64,000 nucleotides of DNA from Rhizobium sp. N324 (GTDB taxonomy: Bacteria; Pseudomonadota; Alphaproteobacteria; Rhizobiales; Rhizobiaceae), in NCBI RefSeq assembly GCF_001664485.1, contig NZ_CP013630.1, positions 4,576,006 through 4,640,005 of the forward strand, written 5' to 3'. The translations under genes were made by a program, and so were the position numbers. Under the pieces are notes generated by a model. The model saw only the letters and a program-made list of their open reading frames with translations. It ran no database searches and was not told the origin of the DNA. Positions 46,039-57,672 of this stretch are shown here, in pieces (within the stretch, counting starts at the first letter, position 1; each line of letters begins with the position of its first letter).

Positions 46039-46069
46039 GAATTGCAATTCTGCGACAGTGCGGTTATAT
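46039..46069 (+). promoter_or_regulatory. Promoter and palindromic operator-like site of trcR
   Basis: TTGCAA (46042-46047), 16 bases, then TTATAT (46064-46069) resembles a sigma-70 promoter. The -35 hexamer sits inside the perfect 14-bp palindrome AGAATTGCAATTCT (46038-46051), a likely protein-binding site. Confidence 0.45.
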
Positions 46070-46144
46070 AGCGGCATATTTCCCGGACATTGTGGTGACA
46101 ATCCACGGACCGCGACCGGCGCGGACGATAGAAGGACTATATCC

Positions 46145-46852
46145 ATGGCTCAAACACTGCTCATGCCGAAGGCGACCGCCATCTGGCTTGTCGACAACAC
46201 GGCACTGTCTTTCGATCAGATCGCGCAGTTCTGCAAACTGCATCCGCTCGAGGTCAAGGCGATCGCCGACGGCGAAGCGGCGCAGGGCATCAAGGGCCTC
46301 GATCCGATCTCAACCGGACAGCTCTCCCGCGATGAGATCGCCCGCGCCGAAGCCAACCCGAACCACAAGCTGAAGCTTTCCGAACCCAAGGTGCGCGTGC
46401 CGGAATCCAAGCGCCGCGGCCCGCGTTATACGCCGGTTTCCAAGCGTCAGGACCGTCCGAACGCCATTCTCTGGCTGGTTCGCAACCATCCGGAGCTGAA
46501 GGACGCGCAGATTTCCCGCCTCGTCGGCACCACGAAATCCACCATCGAGCAGATCCGCGAGCGCACCCACTGGAACTCCGCCAACCTGGCGCCGATGGAT
46601 CCGGTAACGCTTGGCCTCTGCAGCCAGATCGATCTCGACATGGAAGTGGAAAAGGCTTCCAAGGGCCGGCCGCTGCCGACCGCCGCCGAGCTTGGCGCGA
46701 CGCTGCAATCGGCCCAGGAAACCGAGCGCCTGACCCCGGGCTACGAGCGCGAGGAAGAAAAGGAAAAGGAAATCGACGCCGACGCCGTCTTCCGCAAGCT
46801 GAGCTCGCTGCGCTCCGCGCCGAAGGACGAGGACGACGACGATCAGTACTGA
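46145..46852 (+). CDS. trcR: Cell-cycle transcriptional regulator TrcR (DUF1013)
   Basis: A 235-residue protein of the alphaproteobacterial DUF1013 family, named TrcR. The N-terminal part (about 5-55) and the centre each carry a helical, HTH-like module; the second, LWLVRNHPELKDAQISRLVG at about 109-128 followed by TTKSTIEQIRERTHW, reads as helix-turn-helix. The C-terminus is highly acidic (DEDDDDQ). The family is tied to cell-cycle transcription in alphaproteobacteria. ATG 46145 follows AAGGAC; it is divergent from acs and followed by a strong terminator. Confidence 0.82.
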   Translation: MAQTLLMPKATAIWLVDNTALSFDQIAQFCKLHPLEVKAIADGEAAQGIKGLDPISTGQLSRDEIARAEANPNHKLKLSEPKVRVPESKRRGPRYTPVSKRQDRPNAILWLVRNHPELKDAQISRLVGTTKSTIEQIRERTHWNSANLAPMDPVTLGLCSQIDLDMEVEKASKGRPLPTAAELGATLQSAQETERLTPGYEREEEKEKEIDADAVFRKLSSLRSAPKDEDDDDQY

Positions 46853-46870
46853 GAGATCGACGATCTCATG

Positions 46871-46909
46871 AAAAACCCCGCCGATATGAGCTGATCGGCG
46901 GGGTTTTTT
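46871..46909. terminator. Bidirectional terminator between trcR and the flagellin gene
   Basis: AAAAACCCCGCCGAT pairs with ATCGGCGGGGTTTTT around an ATGAGCTG loop, with T-tracts readable from both strands. Confidence 0.9.
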
Positions 46910-46929
46910 GTTGCGGATCGCCTGTCGGC

Positions 46930-47865
46930 TTAGCTGCGGAACAGGGTGAGGATGTTCTGCGCCGAGCTGTTGGCGATCGACAGCGACTGGACGGCGAGCT
47001 GCTGCTGCGTCTGCAACGCCGAGAGCTTGCTCGATTCTTCTTCCATATCGGCATCGACCAGGCGGCCGACGCCGGAGTCGATCGAATCGTGAAGACCGCT
47101 GACGAAATTTTCCTGCAGCTGGATACGCATCGAGATCGAGCCGAGCGCCGAGCCGGCCGCGGTCATGGCGCCGAGAACCAGTTCGACACCGGTCAAGGCC
47201 GCGTCGAGCTGACCCTGGGTGAAACCGGTAATGTCGAGATCATAGATCGATGCCATGACGATGACGGTGCCGCCATAGGTTCCATTGAAGGCGGTGCCGA
47301 TAATCCCGCTGCTGGTCTCGATCGCGCCGGTGCTGGTCATGCCGAAGAGCACGTTTCCAAGCGAGCCTGAATCGAGCACGTAATCCGTCATCTTCACCGA
47401 AACGGCGTTGCTGCCGTCGCGGACGAAGGAGGAAACCACGCTCTTCGTTCCGGAGGCGCCGGCGACCCAGTTTTCACCGGAGAAGGACGCCGACTGGGCG
47501 ATGCTGAGCAGTTGCTCCTGCAGCTGGTCGAGTTCCTGCTGGATCTTGGTCTTGTCGACGCCTTTTTCCGTGGCGGCGACGATCTTCGCCTTGATGTCGC
47601 TGACGACGTCGAGCGCACTGTCCATCGCCGAATAGGCGGTATCGACCTTGGCCGCGCCAAGCCCGAGCGCGTCGGAGACGGCCGAAAGCGCCTTGTTGTC
47701 GGAACGCATGGTCGTCGCGATCGACCAGTAGGCAGCATTGTCGGACGCCTTTTCGACACGATAACCCGACGAGACTCGGCCCTGGGTGTCCTTGAGGCCG
47801 TCGTTTACGCCGCGCAAAGTCTGCAGCGCTGCCATGGCAGCGTTGTTGGTAAGGATGCTTGTCAT
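46930..47865 (-). CDS. Flagellin
   Basis: A 311-residue flagellin of rhizobial complex-filament type. The conserved N-terminal D0/D1 helices (SILTNNAAMAALQTLRGVN, RVSSGYRVEKASDNAAYWSIA) and C-terminal D1/D0 helices (LGSISMRIQLQENF, ending SIANSSAQNILTLFRS) flank a short, variable D2/D3 region (about 140-240). ATG 47865 is chosen over an in-frame ATG at 47883. It stands alone, with no other flagellar gene in the window. A TTAAC-rich 250-base upstream region may hold regulatory sites. Confidence 0.92.
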   Translation of the reverse strand: MTSILTNNAAMAALQTLRGVNDGLKDTQGRVSSGYRVEKASDNAAYWSIATTMRSDNKALSAVSDALGLGAAKVDTAYSAMDSALDVVSDIKAKIVAATEKGVDKTKIQQELDQLQEQLLSIAQSASFSGENWVAGASGTKSVVSSFVRDGSNAVSVKMTDYVLDSGSLGNVLFGMTSTGAIETSSGIIGTAFNGTYGGTVIVMASIYDLDITGFTQGQLDAALTGVELVLGAMTAAGSALGSISMRIQLQENFVSGLHDSIDSGVGRLVDADMEEESSKLSALQTQQQLAVQSLSIANSSAQNILTLFRS

Positions 47866-48121
47866 GATCCGTTCCACAATCATTGAGAAAGGGGCATCCG
47901 GACTACAGCGCCGCGCGTCTCTTCAGATGCGCAAAGGACTCTGTAGCACTTCAACTGCTGCACAATTTGCCCTGAAATCGCGATCGATTTGAGGACCTAT
48001 GCAGCAGGCCGGGTAACGGCGACCGCGTCATGCAAAGCCTGCTATGCAAGCCATTGCCGTTAACGAACCCTTGCATCACATGGTTAACAATTCCTCAATC
48101 AGGCTTATGAAATGCTTAATT

Positions 48122-50032
48122 TCACATGGGCAGGGAGCCCAAACCGCGCCCGCGCAACGCCTCGGCGATTTCCTCCAAAACCGTTGGATCGTCAATGGTT
48201 GCGGGCATTTTCCAGGGTATGCCGTCGGCAATTTTCTGCATCGTGCCGCGCAGGATCTTGCCGGAGCGGGTCTTCGGCAGTCGGTTAACGGCGATAGCCA
48301 TTTTGAAGGCGGCGACAGGCCCGATCTGATCGCGAATCATCGCCACCACCTCTGATTCGATCGCTGTCACCTCGCGGGAAACATTCCGTTTCAGCACCAG
48401 GAAGCCGCACGGCACCTGCCCCTTCAAGCTGTCGGTCACGCCGATCACCGCGCATTCGGCGACATCGGGATGACGAGCACAGACTTCCTCCATCGCCCCG
48501 GTGGAGAGCCGATGACCGGCGCAATTGATGATGTCGTCGGTGCGCGACATGATGAACAGATACCCGTCCTCGTCGACATAGCCGGCATCGGCGGTCTTGT
48601 AGGTGCCGGGAAACTCGTCGAGATAGGCCGACCGGAAACGGTCGTCCGCGTTCCAGAGGGTCGGCAAGCAACCGGGCGGCAAGGGAAGCTTGATGACGAT
48701 ATTGCCGAGCGTCCCCGCCTCGATCGGATGGCCGGCATCGTCGAGCACGGCGATATCATAACCGGGCATCGGCAGCGCCGGCGAACCGTGCTTGACGGGA
48801 AGGGCACCAAGGCCAAGCGGATTGGCGGCGATCGGCCAGCCGGTCTCCGTCTGCCACCAGTGATCGATGACGGGGATGGCGAGCATGCGCTCCGCCCATT
48901 TCAGCGTCTCCGGATCCGCCCTCTCGCCGGCCAGAAACAGCGCCCGCAGATCCGGCATCGGATACCGCCGCATCAGTTCCCCGTCGCCGTCCTCCCGGCG
49001 AATGGCGCGGAATGCCGTCGGCGCCGTGAACAGCACTCGCACCTGATATTCCGAAACAACACGCCAGAATGCGCCGGCATCCGGCGTGCCGATGGGTTTA
49101 CCCTCGAAGATCAGGGTGGTGACGCCTGAGATCAGCGGCGCATAGACGATATAGGAATGTCCGACGACCCAGCCGATATCCGAAGCCGTCCAGAACACCT
49201 CGCCCGGTTTCAGGCCGTAGATATTCCGCATCGACCAGTGGAGCGCGACCATATGGCCGCCATTGTCGCGCACGACGCCCTTCGGCTGGCCGGTGGTGCC
49301 GGAGGTGTAGAGGATGTAAAGCGGGTCGGTCGCCTTGACTCGAACACAGGCGATCTCGGCGCCGCGATGCCGCGCCACCGCCGCTTCGAAATCCTGGTCG
49401 CGGCCGCTGGCCAGATCGGCCCGATCCTCCGGCCGTTGCAGCACCAGACAGCACTCCGGCTTCGAACGCGCCATCTCGATTGCCTGGTCGACCAGAGGCT
49501 TGTAGGCAACGAGGCGGCCGGGTTCGAGCCCGCAGCTCGCGGTGATCACCAGCTTCGCACCGCAATCGTCGATGCGGGCAGCAAGCTCGCTGGCGGCAAA
49601 GCCACCGAAGACGACGGAGTGCACCGCACCGATGCGGGCGCAGGCAAGCATCGAAAACACCGCCTGCGGGACCATCGGCATATAGAGGATCACACGATCA
49701 CCTCTGGCGATCCCGAGGTCGACCAGCGTCGCGGCGATAGCCTTCACCTCGTGAAGCACTTCGTCGTAAGTGAAGCGACGCTTTTCGCCAGTCATCGCAC
49801 TGTCGAAGATAACAGCCGTGTCGCCGCCGCGCCCGGCGGCCACATGCCGGTCCAGGCAATTGTGGCAGGTATTGGTTTCGGCCCCTGCGAACCAGCGGCC
49901 ATAGACGCCTTCGTCGGGCGAAAATACCCGCTCCGGCGGTTTGAACCAGTCGATATCGGCGGCAGCATCGCCCCAGAAGGCTTCGGGATCGCCTTTCCAG
50001 GCCGAATAGGCCTGACGATAGCCGTTCTGCAT
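48122..50032 (-). CDS. prpE: Propionyl-CoA synthetase-like acyl-CoA synthetase
   Basis: A 636-residue AMP-forming acyl-CoA synthetase. It shares the acs core ([69 protein letters not shown]), but these motif variants, especially VVRDNGGH and NCAGHRLSTG, are those of PrpE-type enzymes that prefer propionate. No methylcitrate-cycle genes are adjacent, so it may feed the methylmalonyl-CoA route or polyester synthesis. Confidence 0.86.
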   Translation of the reverse strand: MQNGYRQAYSAWKGDPEAFWGDAAADIDWFKPPERVFSPDEGVYGRWFAGAETNTCHNCLDRHVAAGRGGDTAVIFDSAMTGEKRRFTYDEVLHEVKAIAATLVDLGIARGDRVILYMPMVPQAVFSMLACARIGAVHSVVFGGFAASELAARIDDCGAKLVITASCGLEPGRLVAYKPLVDQAIEMARSKPECCLVLQRPEDRADLASGRDQDFEAAVARHRGAEIACVRVKATDPLYILYTSGTTGQPKGVVRDNGGHMVALHWSMRNIYGLKPGEVFWTASDIGWVVGHSYIVYAPLISGVTTLIFEGKPIGTPDAGAFWRVVSEYQVRVLFTAPTAFRAIRREDGDGELMRRYPMPDLRALFLAGERADPETLKWAERMLAIPVIDHWWQTETGWPIAANPLGLGALPVKHGSPALPMPGYDIAVLDDAGHPIEAGTLGNIVIKLPLPPGCLPTLWNADDRFRSAYLDEFPGTYKTADAGYVDEDGYLFIMSRTDDIINCAGHRLSTGAMEEVCARHPDVAECAVIGVTDSLKGQVPCGFLVLKRNVSREVTAIESEVVAMIRDQIGPVAAFKMAIAVNRLPKTRSGKILRGTMQKIADGIPWKMPATIDDPTVLEEIAEALRGRGLGSLPM

Positions 50033-50109
50033 CTGCTCCTCCCCAGGAAAGCCTCGATCATAATCTAGGCGGAGGGAAGCGGGACGGGAAGCCCGACCAA
50101 AGCAGGGTT

Positions 50110-50769
50110 TCAGCGCGTGCCGAAAATTGCCGATCCTACACGCACGCTGGTGGCGCCGAAGGCGATCGCCGTTTCATAATCGCCCGACATACCCATGGAC
50201 AATTTTTCGACGCCGCATGTGAGCGCAAGCTTTGCCAGCAGGGCGAAATGCGGGCCGGGATTTTCCTCGGCCGGCGGAATGCACATCAGACCTTCGATGG
50301 AAAGACCGAGTTCATCGCGGCAGAGCGTAACGAAAGCCAGCGTGTCGTCAGGGGCGATGCCGGCCTTCTGCGGCTCGAGCCCGGTATTGACTTGCACGTA
50401 GAGCCGCGGCCACTTGTCCTGCCGCTTCATCTCCTCGGCCAGCGCGCGGGCGATCTTTTCCCGGTCCACCGTCTCGATGACGTCGAAAAGCGCCACCGCA
50501 TCCGCCGCCTTGTTCGATTGCAGCGGTCCGATCAGATGCAGCACGATATCCGGCTGTTCGGCTTTCAGCGCCGGCCACTTGCCCTGGCTCTCCTGCACCC
50601 GGTTCTCACCGAAGACGCGCTGTCCAGCGTCGATGGCCGGGCGGATCGCCTCCGCCTCGAAGGTCTTCGACACGGCGACGAGCTGAACGGACCCCGCAGG
50701 CCGCGCTGCCTGGCGTTCACCAGCGGCCATCCGCGACCGCACGTCGTTCAACCGCTCTTGAAGTTCCAT
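50110..50769 (-). CDS. YggS/PLPBP-family PLP homeostasis protein
   Basis: A 219-residue alanine-racemase-fold protein that binds PLP without known catalysis and keeps free vitamin B6 in balance. The PLP lysine is in LVAVSKTF, and FGENRVQE, HLIGPLQSNK and LSMGMSGDYETAIAFGATSVRVG are diagnostic. ATG 50769 is chosen over an in-frame start at 50793. It is divergent from leuS across about 200 bases in which no other gene was seen. Confidence 0.92.
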   Translation of the reverse strand: MELQERLNDVRSRMAAGERQAARPAGSVQLVAVSKTFEAEAIRPAIDAGQRVFGENRVQESQGKWPALKAEQPDIVLHLIGPLQSNKAADAVALFDVIETVDREKIARALAEEMKRQDKWPRLYVQVNTGLEPQKAGIAPDDTLAFVTLCRDELGLSIEGLMCIPPAEENPGPHFALLAKLALTCGVEKLSMGMSGDYETAIAFGATSVRVGSAIFGTR

Positions 50770-50970
50770 CGTTCTGCCTCGACATACCTGCATGAAAGGA
50801 TTGGCAATGAACTAACCAGCCAATCTGTGCTTGCCAAGACCCGCTCCGGCGAAATCGCCTGACCGCAACGAAGATCGGCCGCTTGCAGCGCCTGCAAAAC
50901 TTGACGCTACGGTGGTTTCATGGTGAAGGTCTCGACCAACCTCCCCTGATTTTCCGGAATTTCGAATAAC

Positions 50971-53590
<2,620 letters not shown>

Positions 53591-53601
<11 letters not shown>

Positions 53602-54112
53602 TATCGCTTGCAAGCTGGTTCGCAACGCCGGCATCGCCATGATCCTTGCCTCCGCGGCTTTTCTCTCTGCCTGTCAGGTCCGGCCGCTTTATTCGGAAAA
53701 TTCGGGTCTCACCGAAAAGCTTGCCTCGGTCGGCTTTTCCCCTGCAGGCAGCCGGGTCGAGCAGCAGGTCCGCAATCACTTGATCTTCCTGGCGTCGCGT
53801 GGTTCCGGCGAACCTGAAAAGCCGGACTACCAGGTCGACTTGCACGCCACCTCCTCTGTGGCCGACACGCTGCTGACGGATTCGGCCGATACCTCGCGCG
53901 CCGGCCGTGTCACCGTCAGCGTCACCTACACGCTGCGCGCTTCGACCGATAACCACGTCATCAAGGCCGGCAACCGCGCCACCACGGCCCTGGTGGACTT
54001 CCCTGACCAGGAATTCGCCAAGCAGCGGGCGATCCGCGACGCCGAAAACCGCGCGGCCGATCAGGTGGCGGAATTCGTCGGGGCCGATATCGCCGCTGCG
54101 CTCAGCCGCTGA
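53591..54112 (+). CDS. lptE: LPS-assembly lipoprotein LptE
   Basis: A 173-residue outer-membrane lipoprotein. The signal peptide ends in the lipobox LSAC with Cys28. The body, with alternating strands and a C-terminal helix ([17 protein letters not shown]), fits LptE, which plugs LptD and helps insert LPS into the outer membrane. The start is TTG 53591 with AAAGGA upstream; no ATG gives the signal peptide intact. It overlaps leuS by 11 bases and is followed by holA after 10. Confidence 0.85.
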
Positions 54113-54122
54113 GGGCGGAGAT

Positions 54123-55163
54123 GTGGCGGAGATAAAATCCCACGAATTCGAAACCTTCCTGCAGAAATCGGCGCGAAATTACCGGATCTTCGTCATTTAC
54201 GGGCCCGACCGGGGTCTTGTTTCCGAACGCGCCGCTCTGCTGGCCGGCAAGACCGGTGTTGCCCTCGATGATCCTTTCTCGCTGACCAAGCTCGATATCG
54301 GCGACCTGCAGAAGGATCCCGGGCGCCTGGTCGACGAGGCTCAGTCTATCGGACTGTTCGGCGGCGAGAAGCTGATCTGGATCCGCGGCGCCGCCAATGA
54401 AAAATATCTTGTCGATCCCTTGGCGCTGCTGGCTGAAAAACCGCTCGAAGCCGCCCATCTGATCGTCGAAGCTGGTGACTTGAAGAAGGGCTCCCTGCTT
54501 CGCAAGACGGCCGAAGCCGCACGATCGATCATGACGATCCCGTCCTATGCCGATGACAGCCGCGCCCTGAATGCCCTGATCGATACCGAATTGAGCGCCG
54601 AGAAACTCGGCATTACGCCGGCTGCCCGCCAGGCGCTGATCGCCCTGATCGGCGGCGACCGCGTAGCTTCACGCAACGAGGTGCGCAAACTTGCTCTCTA
54701 TTGCCGCGGCGTCCAGACGGTGGAAGAACATCACGTTACCGAAATAATCGGCGACGCCAGTGCGATCTCCGTTGATGATGCCGTCGATGCGATTCTGAGC
54801 GGCGATCTCAATGGATTTTTGCACGCCATGCAGAAGATCAGCAGCTCGAAAACCGCAATCTTTCTTGTCCTGCAGGCCTGCCTGAAGCAGTTTCAGCTGC
54901 TCGATGCGATGCGGGCTGAAATGGAGGAGAAACGCCTGCAGGCGCCTCAGATCATGCAGACGATGGGTCGTCATCTGCATTTCCGCCGCAAGCCGATCAT
55001 CGAGCAGGCGCTGCGCCAATGGACCGCGGAAAGCATCGCGCGTGAATCCAATCGGCTGCAGGCGGCCATTCTGCAGAGCCGCCGGCGACAGGTGCTGGAA
55101 GACAGCATCGCGATGCAAACGCTTCTGTCCACCACCCTTCAATCCGGCCGTAAATCCGCCTGA
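54123..55163 (+). CDS. holA: DNA polymerase III delta subunit
   Basis: A 346-residue clamp-loader subunit that opens the beta sliding clamp. The order of AAA+-like domain 1 (RIFVIYGPDRGLVSERAALL; no working Walker A, as usual), a lid and a C-terminal collar domain is typical. GTG 54123, preceded by GGCGGAG, is the best start; an in-frame ATG far upstream in lptE is not credible. It is the third gene of the leuS-lptE-holA operon. Confidence 0.87.
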   Translation: MAEIKSHEFETFLQKSARNYRIFVIYGPDRGLVSERAALLAGKTGVALDDPFSLTKLDIGDLQKDPGRLVDEAQSIGLFGGEKLIWIRGAANEKYLVDPLALLAEKPLEAAHLIVEAGDLKKGSLLRKTAEAARSIMTIPSYADDSRALNALIDTELSAEKLGITPAARQALIALIGGDRVASRNEVRKLALYCRGVQTVEEHHVTEIIGDASAISVDDAVDAILSGDLNGFLHAMQKISSSKTAIFLVLQACLKQFQLLDAMRAEMEEKRLQAPQIMQTMGRHLHFRRKPIIEQALRQWTAESIARESNRLQAAILQSRRRQVLEDSIAMQTLLSTTLQSGRKSA

Positions 55164-55317
55164 CCAAAACCCTCGTTATGTCATGCCGCCATTCCGGAAC
55201 CGCTTCAGAGTTCCGGGCGACATGAATCAAGGCATTTCGCGCGGAAGTGTGCAACGGTTACGGCGGAAAACGCGGAGCCAAAGCGCGCTGAGCGACTCAG
55301 AAATATCGTCATGCGCT

Positions 55318-56199
55318 TCAGCGCCTTTCAAGCAGCCGGCAGATTTCTTCGAGCTGCTCCAGCGACTTATAGAAAATTTTGATCTGACCGCCACTCGTCT
55401 TGTGATTGATCGCAACATCAAGGCCGAGTGCATCGGAAAGCGTCCGCTCCAAAGCCAGCGTGTCCGAATCTTTCTGATCTCGCCGCGCGGCGGCCAGCTG
55501 CGGCTCGGATTGTGCTTTGATATTGTTTTGCGCCAGTTTTTCTGCGTCGCGCACCGACATGCCCTTGGCAACGATGGTGCGGGCAAGACTTGCCGGGTCG
55601 GGCGTCGATACCAGCGCGCGCGCATGCCCGGCCGACAGGCTGCCGGCGGCCAGCAAATCGCGGACCGGATCGGGCAGCTTCAGCAGGCGCAAGGAGTTGG
55701 CCACATGACTGCGGCTTTTGCCGATAATTTCGCCGAGGTCATTCTGCGTATAACCGTATTCGGCAATCAGCTGCTCGTAACCCAGAGCCTCTTCCAGTGG
55801 ATTGAGATCCGCCCGCTGTACGTTTTCGACAATGGCGATTTCCAGGGCCGTCTTGTCATCCACGTCGCGGACAATGACGGGGATCTCGATCAAGCCGGCC
55901 AGCTGGGCGGCGCGCCAACGTCGCTCGCCGGCGATAATCTCATATTGATCCCTGTCCATCGTCCGCACGACGATCGGCTGCACGATCCCGTGCTGGCGAA
56001 TGGAACTGGCAAGATCATGCAGCTCGGTGTCATCGAAGAACCGACGGGGATTGCGAGGGTTACGGCTGACGAACTCGATCGGAATCATTCGGTCGGCACT
56101 GATCGTCCGTTCAGCTTCCACCGGAACGGGCTGATCCATTTCACCGATCAGCGCCGCAAGGCCACGGCCCAATCGCCTTTTCGATACATCGTCATTCAT
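55318..56199 (-). CDS. parB: Chromosome partitioning protein ParB
   Basis: A 293-residue CTP-dependent DNA clamp of the ParABS system. It has the N-terminal ParA-contact stretch LGRGLAALIGE (10-20), the CTP-binding GERRWRA (91-97), a helix-turn-helix (about 149-174, QNDLGEIIGKSRSHVANSLR) that reads parS, and a C-terminal dimerisation domain. Start ATG 56199 is preceded by GGGGTGAG; an in-frame upstream ATG (56271) overlaps parA. The gene is 25 bases behind parA. Confidence 0.95.
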   Translation of the reverse strand: MNDDVSKRRLGRGLAALIGEMDQPVPVEAERTISADRMIPIEFVSRNPRNPRRFFDDTELHDLASSIRQHGIVQPIVVRTMDRDQYEIIAGERRWRAAQLAGLIEIPVIVRDVDDKTALEIAIVENVQRADLNPLEEALGYEQLIAEYGYTQNDLGEIIGKSRSHVANSLRLLKLPDPVRDLLAAGSLSAGHARALVSTPDPASLARTIVAKGMSVRDAEKLAQNNIKAQSEPQLAAARRDQKDSDTLALERTLSDALGLDVAINHKTSGGQIKIFYKSLEQLEEICRLLERR

Positions 56200-56224
56200 G
56201 ATCAACTCACCCCTGCAATGATAA

Positions 56225-57019
56225 TTACGCGGCCAGTCTTTGACGCTCGCGTTGGATGACCTCCGAAGCAAGCTGCAAATAGGCCTGGCTGCCCGCGCAT
56301 TTCAGATCGTAGAGAATAGCCGGCTTGCCGTAGGAGGGGGCCTCGGAGACCCGTACGTTGCGCGGAATTAACGTGTGGTAAACCTTTTCGCCGAGATGGG
56401 TGCGCACATCATTGACCACCTGCTGGGCGAGATTGTTTCTCGCATCGAACATTGTCAGGACGATCCCCTGAATATCCAGGCGTGGATTGACCGTCCGACG
56501 AACCTGGCTGACGGTCTCCAGCAACTGGCTCAGCCCTTCGAGAGCGAAGAATTCGCACTGCAGCGGCACCAATACCGAATGGGCTGCCGCCATCGCGTTC
56601 ATCGTCAGCAGGTTGAACGAGGGCGGACAATCTAGAAGAATATACGAAAACGCCATGGCTTCGGGCGACGACAGGGCTTTGCGTAATTTGAACACCCGAT
56701 CACTCTGCTGCGAGATCTCCATCTCGACGCCGAGCAGATCCATCGTCGACGGAACAATAAAGAGATTGGGCACCGCGGTTTCGAGTGTGACCTCCGCGAC
56801 GCCACGCTCGCCGACCATCAAGTCATAAGAGGAGAGTTTGCGATCCCGGCGGTCGATACCGAGCCCGGTGCTGGCATTGCCCTGCGGATCGAGATCGACG
56901 ATCAGGACGCGCTCGCCAATAGCCGCGAGCGCCGTTGCCAGATTGATTGCGGTGGTCGTTTTGCCAACGCCGCCCTTTTGATTTGCGATGGTAATAATCC
57001 GATGTCGTTCGCCAGCCAT
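56225..57019 (-). CDS. parA: Chromosome partitioning ATPase ParA
   Basis: A 264-residue deviant Walker ATPase that binds the nucleoid and moves ParB-parS complexes. The Walker A' box KGGVGKT is at 15-21 with signature Lys15. DLDPQGNAS and LLDCPPSFNLLT follow. No N-terminal DNA-binding extension is present, so this is the chromosomal type, not the plasmid RepA type of rhizobial repABC replicons. It lies 19 bases behind rsmG, in the same operon order as in other alphaproteobacteria. Confidence 0.96.
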   Translation of the reverse strand: MAGERHRIITIANQKGGVGKTTTAINLATALAAIGERVLIVDLDPQGNASTGLGIDRRDRKLSSYDLMVGERGVAEVTLETAVPNLFIVPSTMDLLGVEMEISQQSDRVFKLRKALSSPEAMAFSYILLDCPPSFNLLTMNAMAAAHSVLVPLQCEFFALEGLSQLLETVSQVRRTVNPRLDIQGIVLTMFDARNNLAQQVVNDVRTHLGEKVYHTLIPRNVRVSEAPSYGKPAILYDLKCAGSQAYLQLASEVIQRERQRLAA

Positions 57020-57038
57020 TGCCGCAATATCCGATCTG

Positions 57039-57656
57039 TTAAACCAAGCGCCGGAGATTCGATATTTCCAAAATAACAGATTCCTGCTCGACAGCGCTTC
57101 TATGTTCTAACAGATCGAATTCCCACCGACCACGTGCTTTGTCGATTTCCCTCAGGTAATCCCGGCCTTTATGAAAAAAGCCGCGGCAATTTTCCTTGTG
57201 CAGCATCCAGGCAGCGGAATAGTCGAGAAGCCCCTCAAGGTCGGCGAGCGCCCGAGCCGAAATCGCCTCGCATTCGCCAATCTCGGTATGGGCGTCCTCG
57301 ATCCGGGTGCTGTGCACGCTCCCGCGCGCGTTCGTCTCCCGCAGCGCCGTCCTCAGAAAAGCAGCCTTCTTATGATTGCTCTCGACCAGATGCACCCAGC
57401 CGTCCTGCAACTCGGCGAGATAGATCGCCGTAATGACCCCGGGGAAACCACCGCCGCTTCCGAGGTCGACCCAGGTAACCGGCTTGGGATGGATCTGAAA
57501 AATCTGGCTGCTATCGGCGATGTGCCTCTGCCAGAGATCGTCAATCGTCGACGGCGCCACCAAATTGATGGCCTTGGCCCACTTCTGAAAGAGGGTTGCG
57601 AAGTGTTGCAGCCGTTCCTGTGTTTCACGTGAAACACGCAAACCGTTCAATTCCAT
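57039..57656 (-). CDS. rsmG: 16S rRNA guanine-N7 methyltransferase RsmG (GidB)
   Basis: A 205-residue SAM enzyme that methylates G527 of 16S rRNA; loss causes low-level streptomycin resistance. The SAM loop reads [12 protein letters not shown], and [14 protein letters not shown] is the conserved later segment. ATG 57656 is preferred to the in-frame codon at 57668. Codons 8-13 (encoding VSRET) lie in a perfect parS site, so protein and DNA-binding constraints coincide here. Confidence 0.93.
   Translation of the reverse strand: MELNGLRVSRETQERLQHFATLFQKWAKAINLVAPSTIDDLWQRHIADSSQIFQIHPKPVTWVDLGSGGGFPGVITAIYLAELQDGWVHLVESNHKKAAFLRTALRETNARGSVHSTRIEDAHTEIGECEAISARALADLEGLLDYSAAWMLHKENCRGFFHKGRDYLREIDKARGRWEFDLLEHRSAVEQESVILEISNLRRLV
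57621..57636. promoter_or_regulatory. parS: Perfect parS site inside rsmG
   Basis: TGTTTCACGTGAAACA is an exact match to the consensus 16-mer and extends to an 18-bp palindrome (57620-57637) near the start of rsmG, 600 bases upstream of parA. Confidence 0.93.
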
Positions 57657-57672
57657 TCTGACTCTCAAATTG

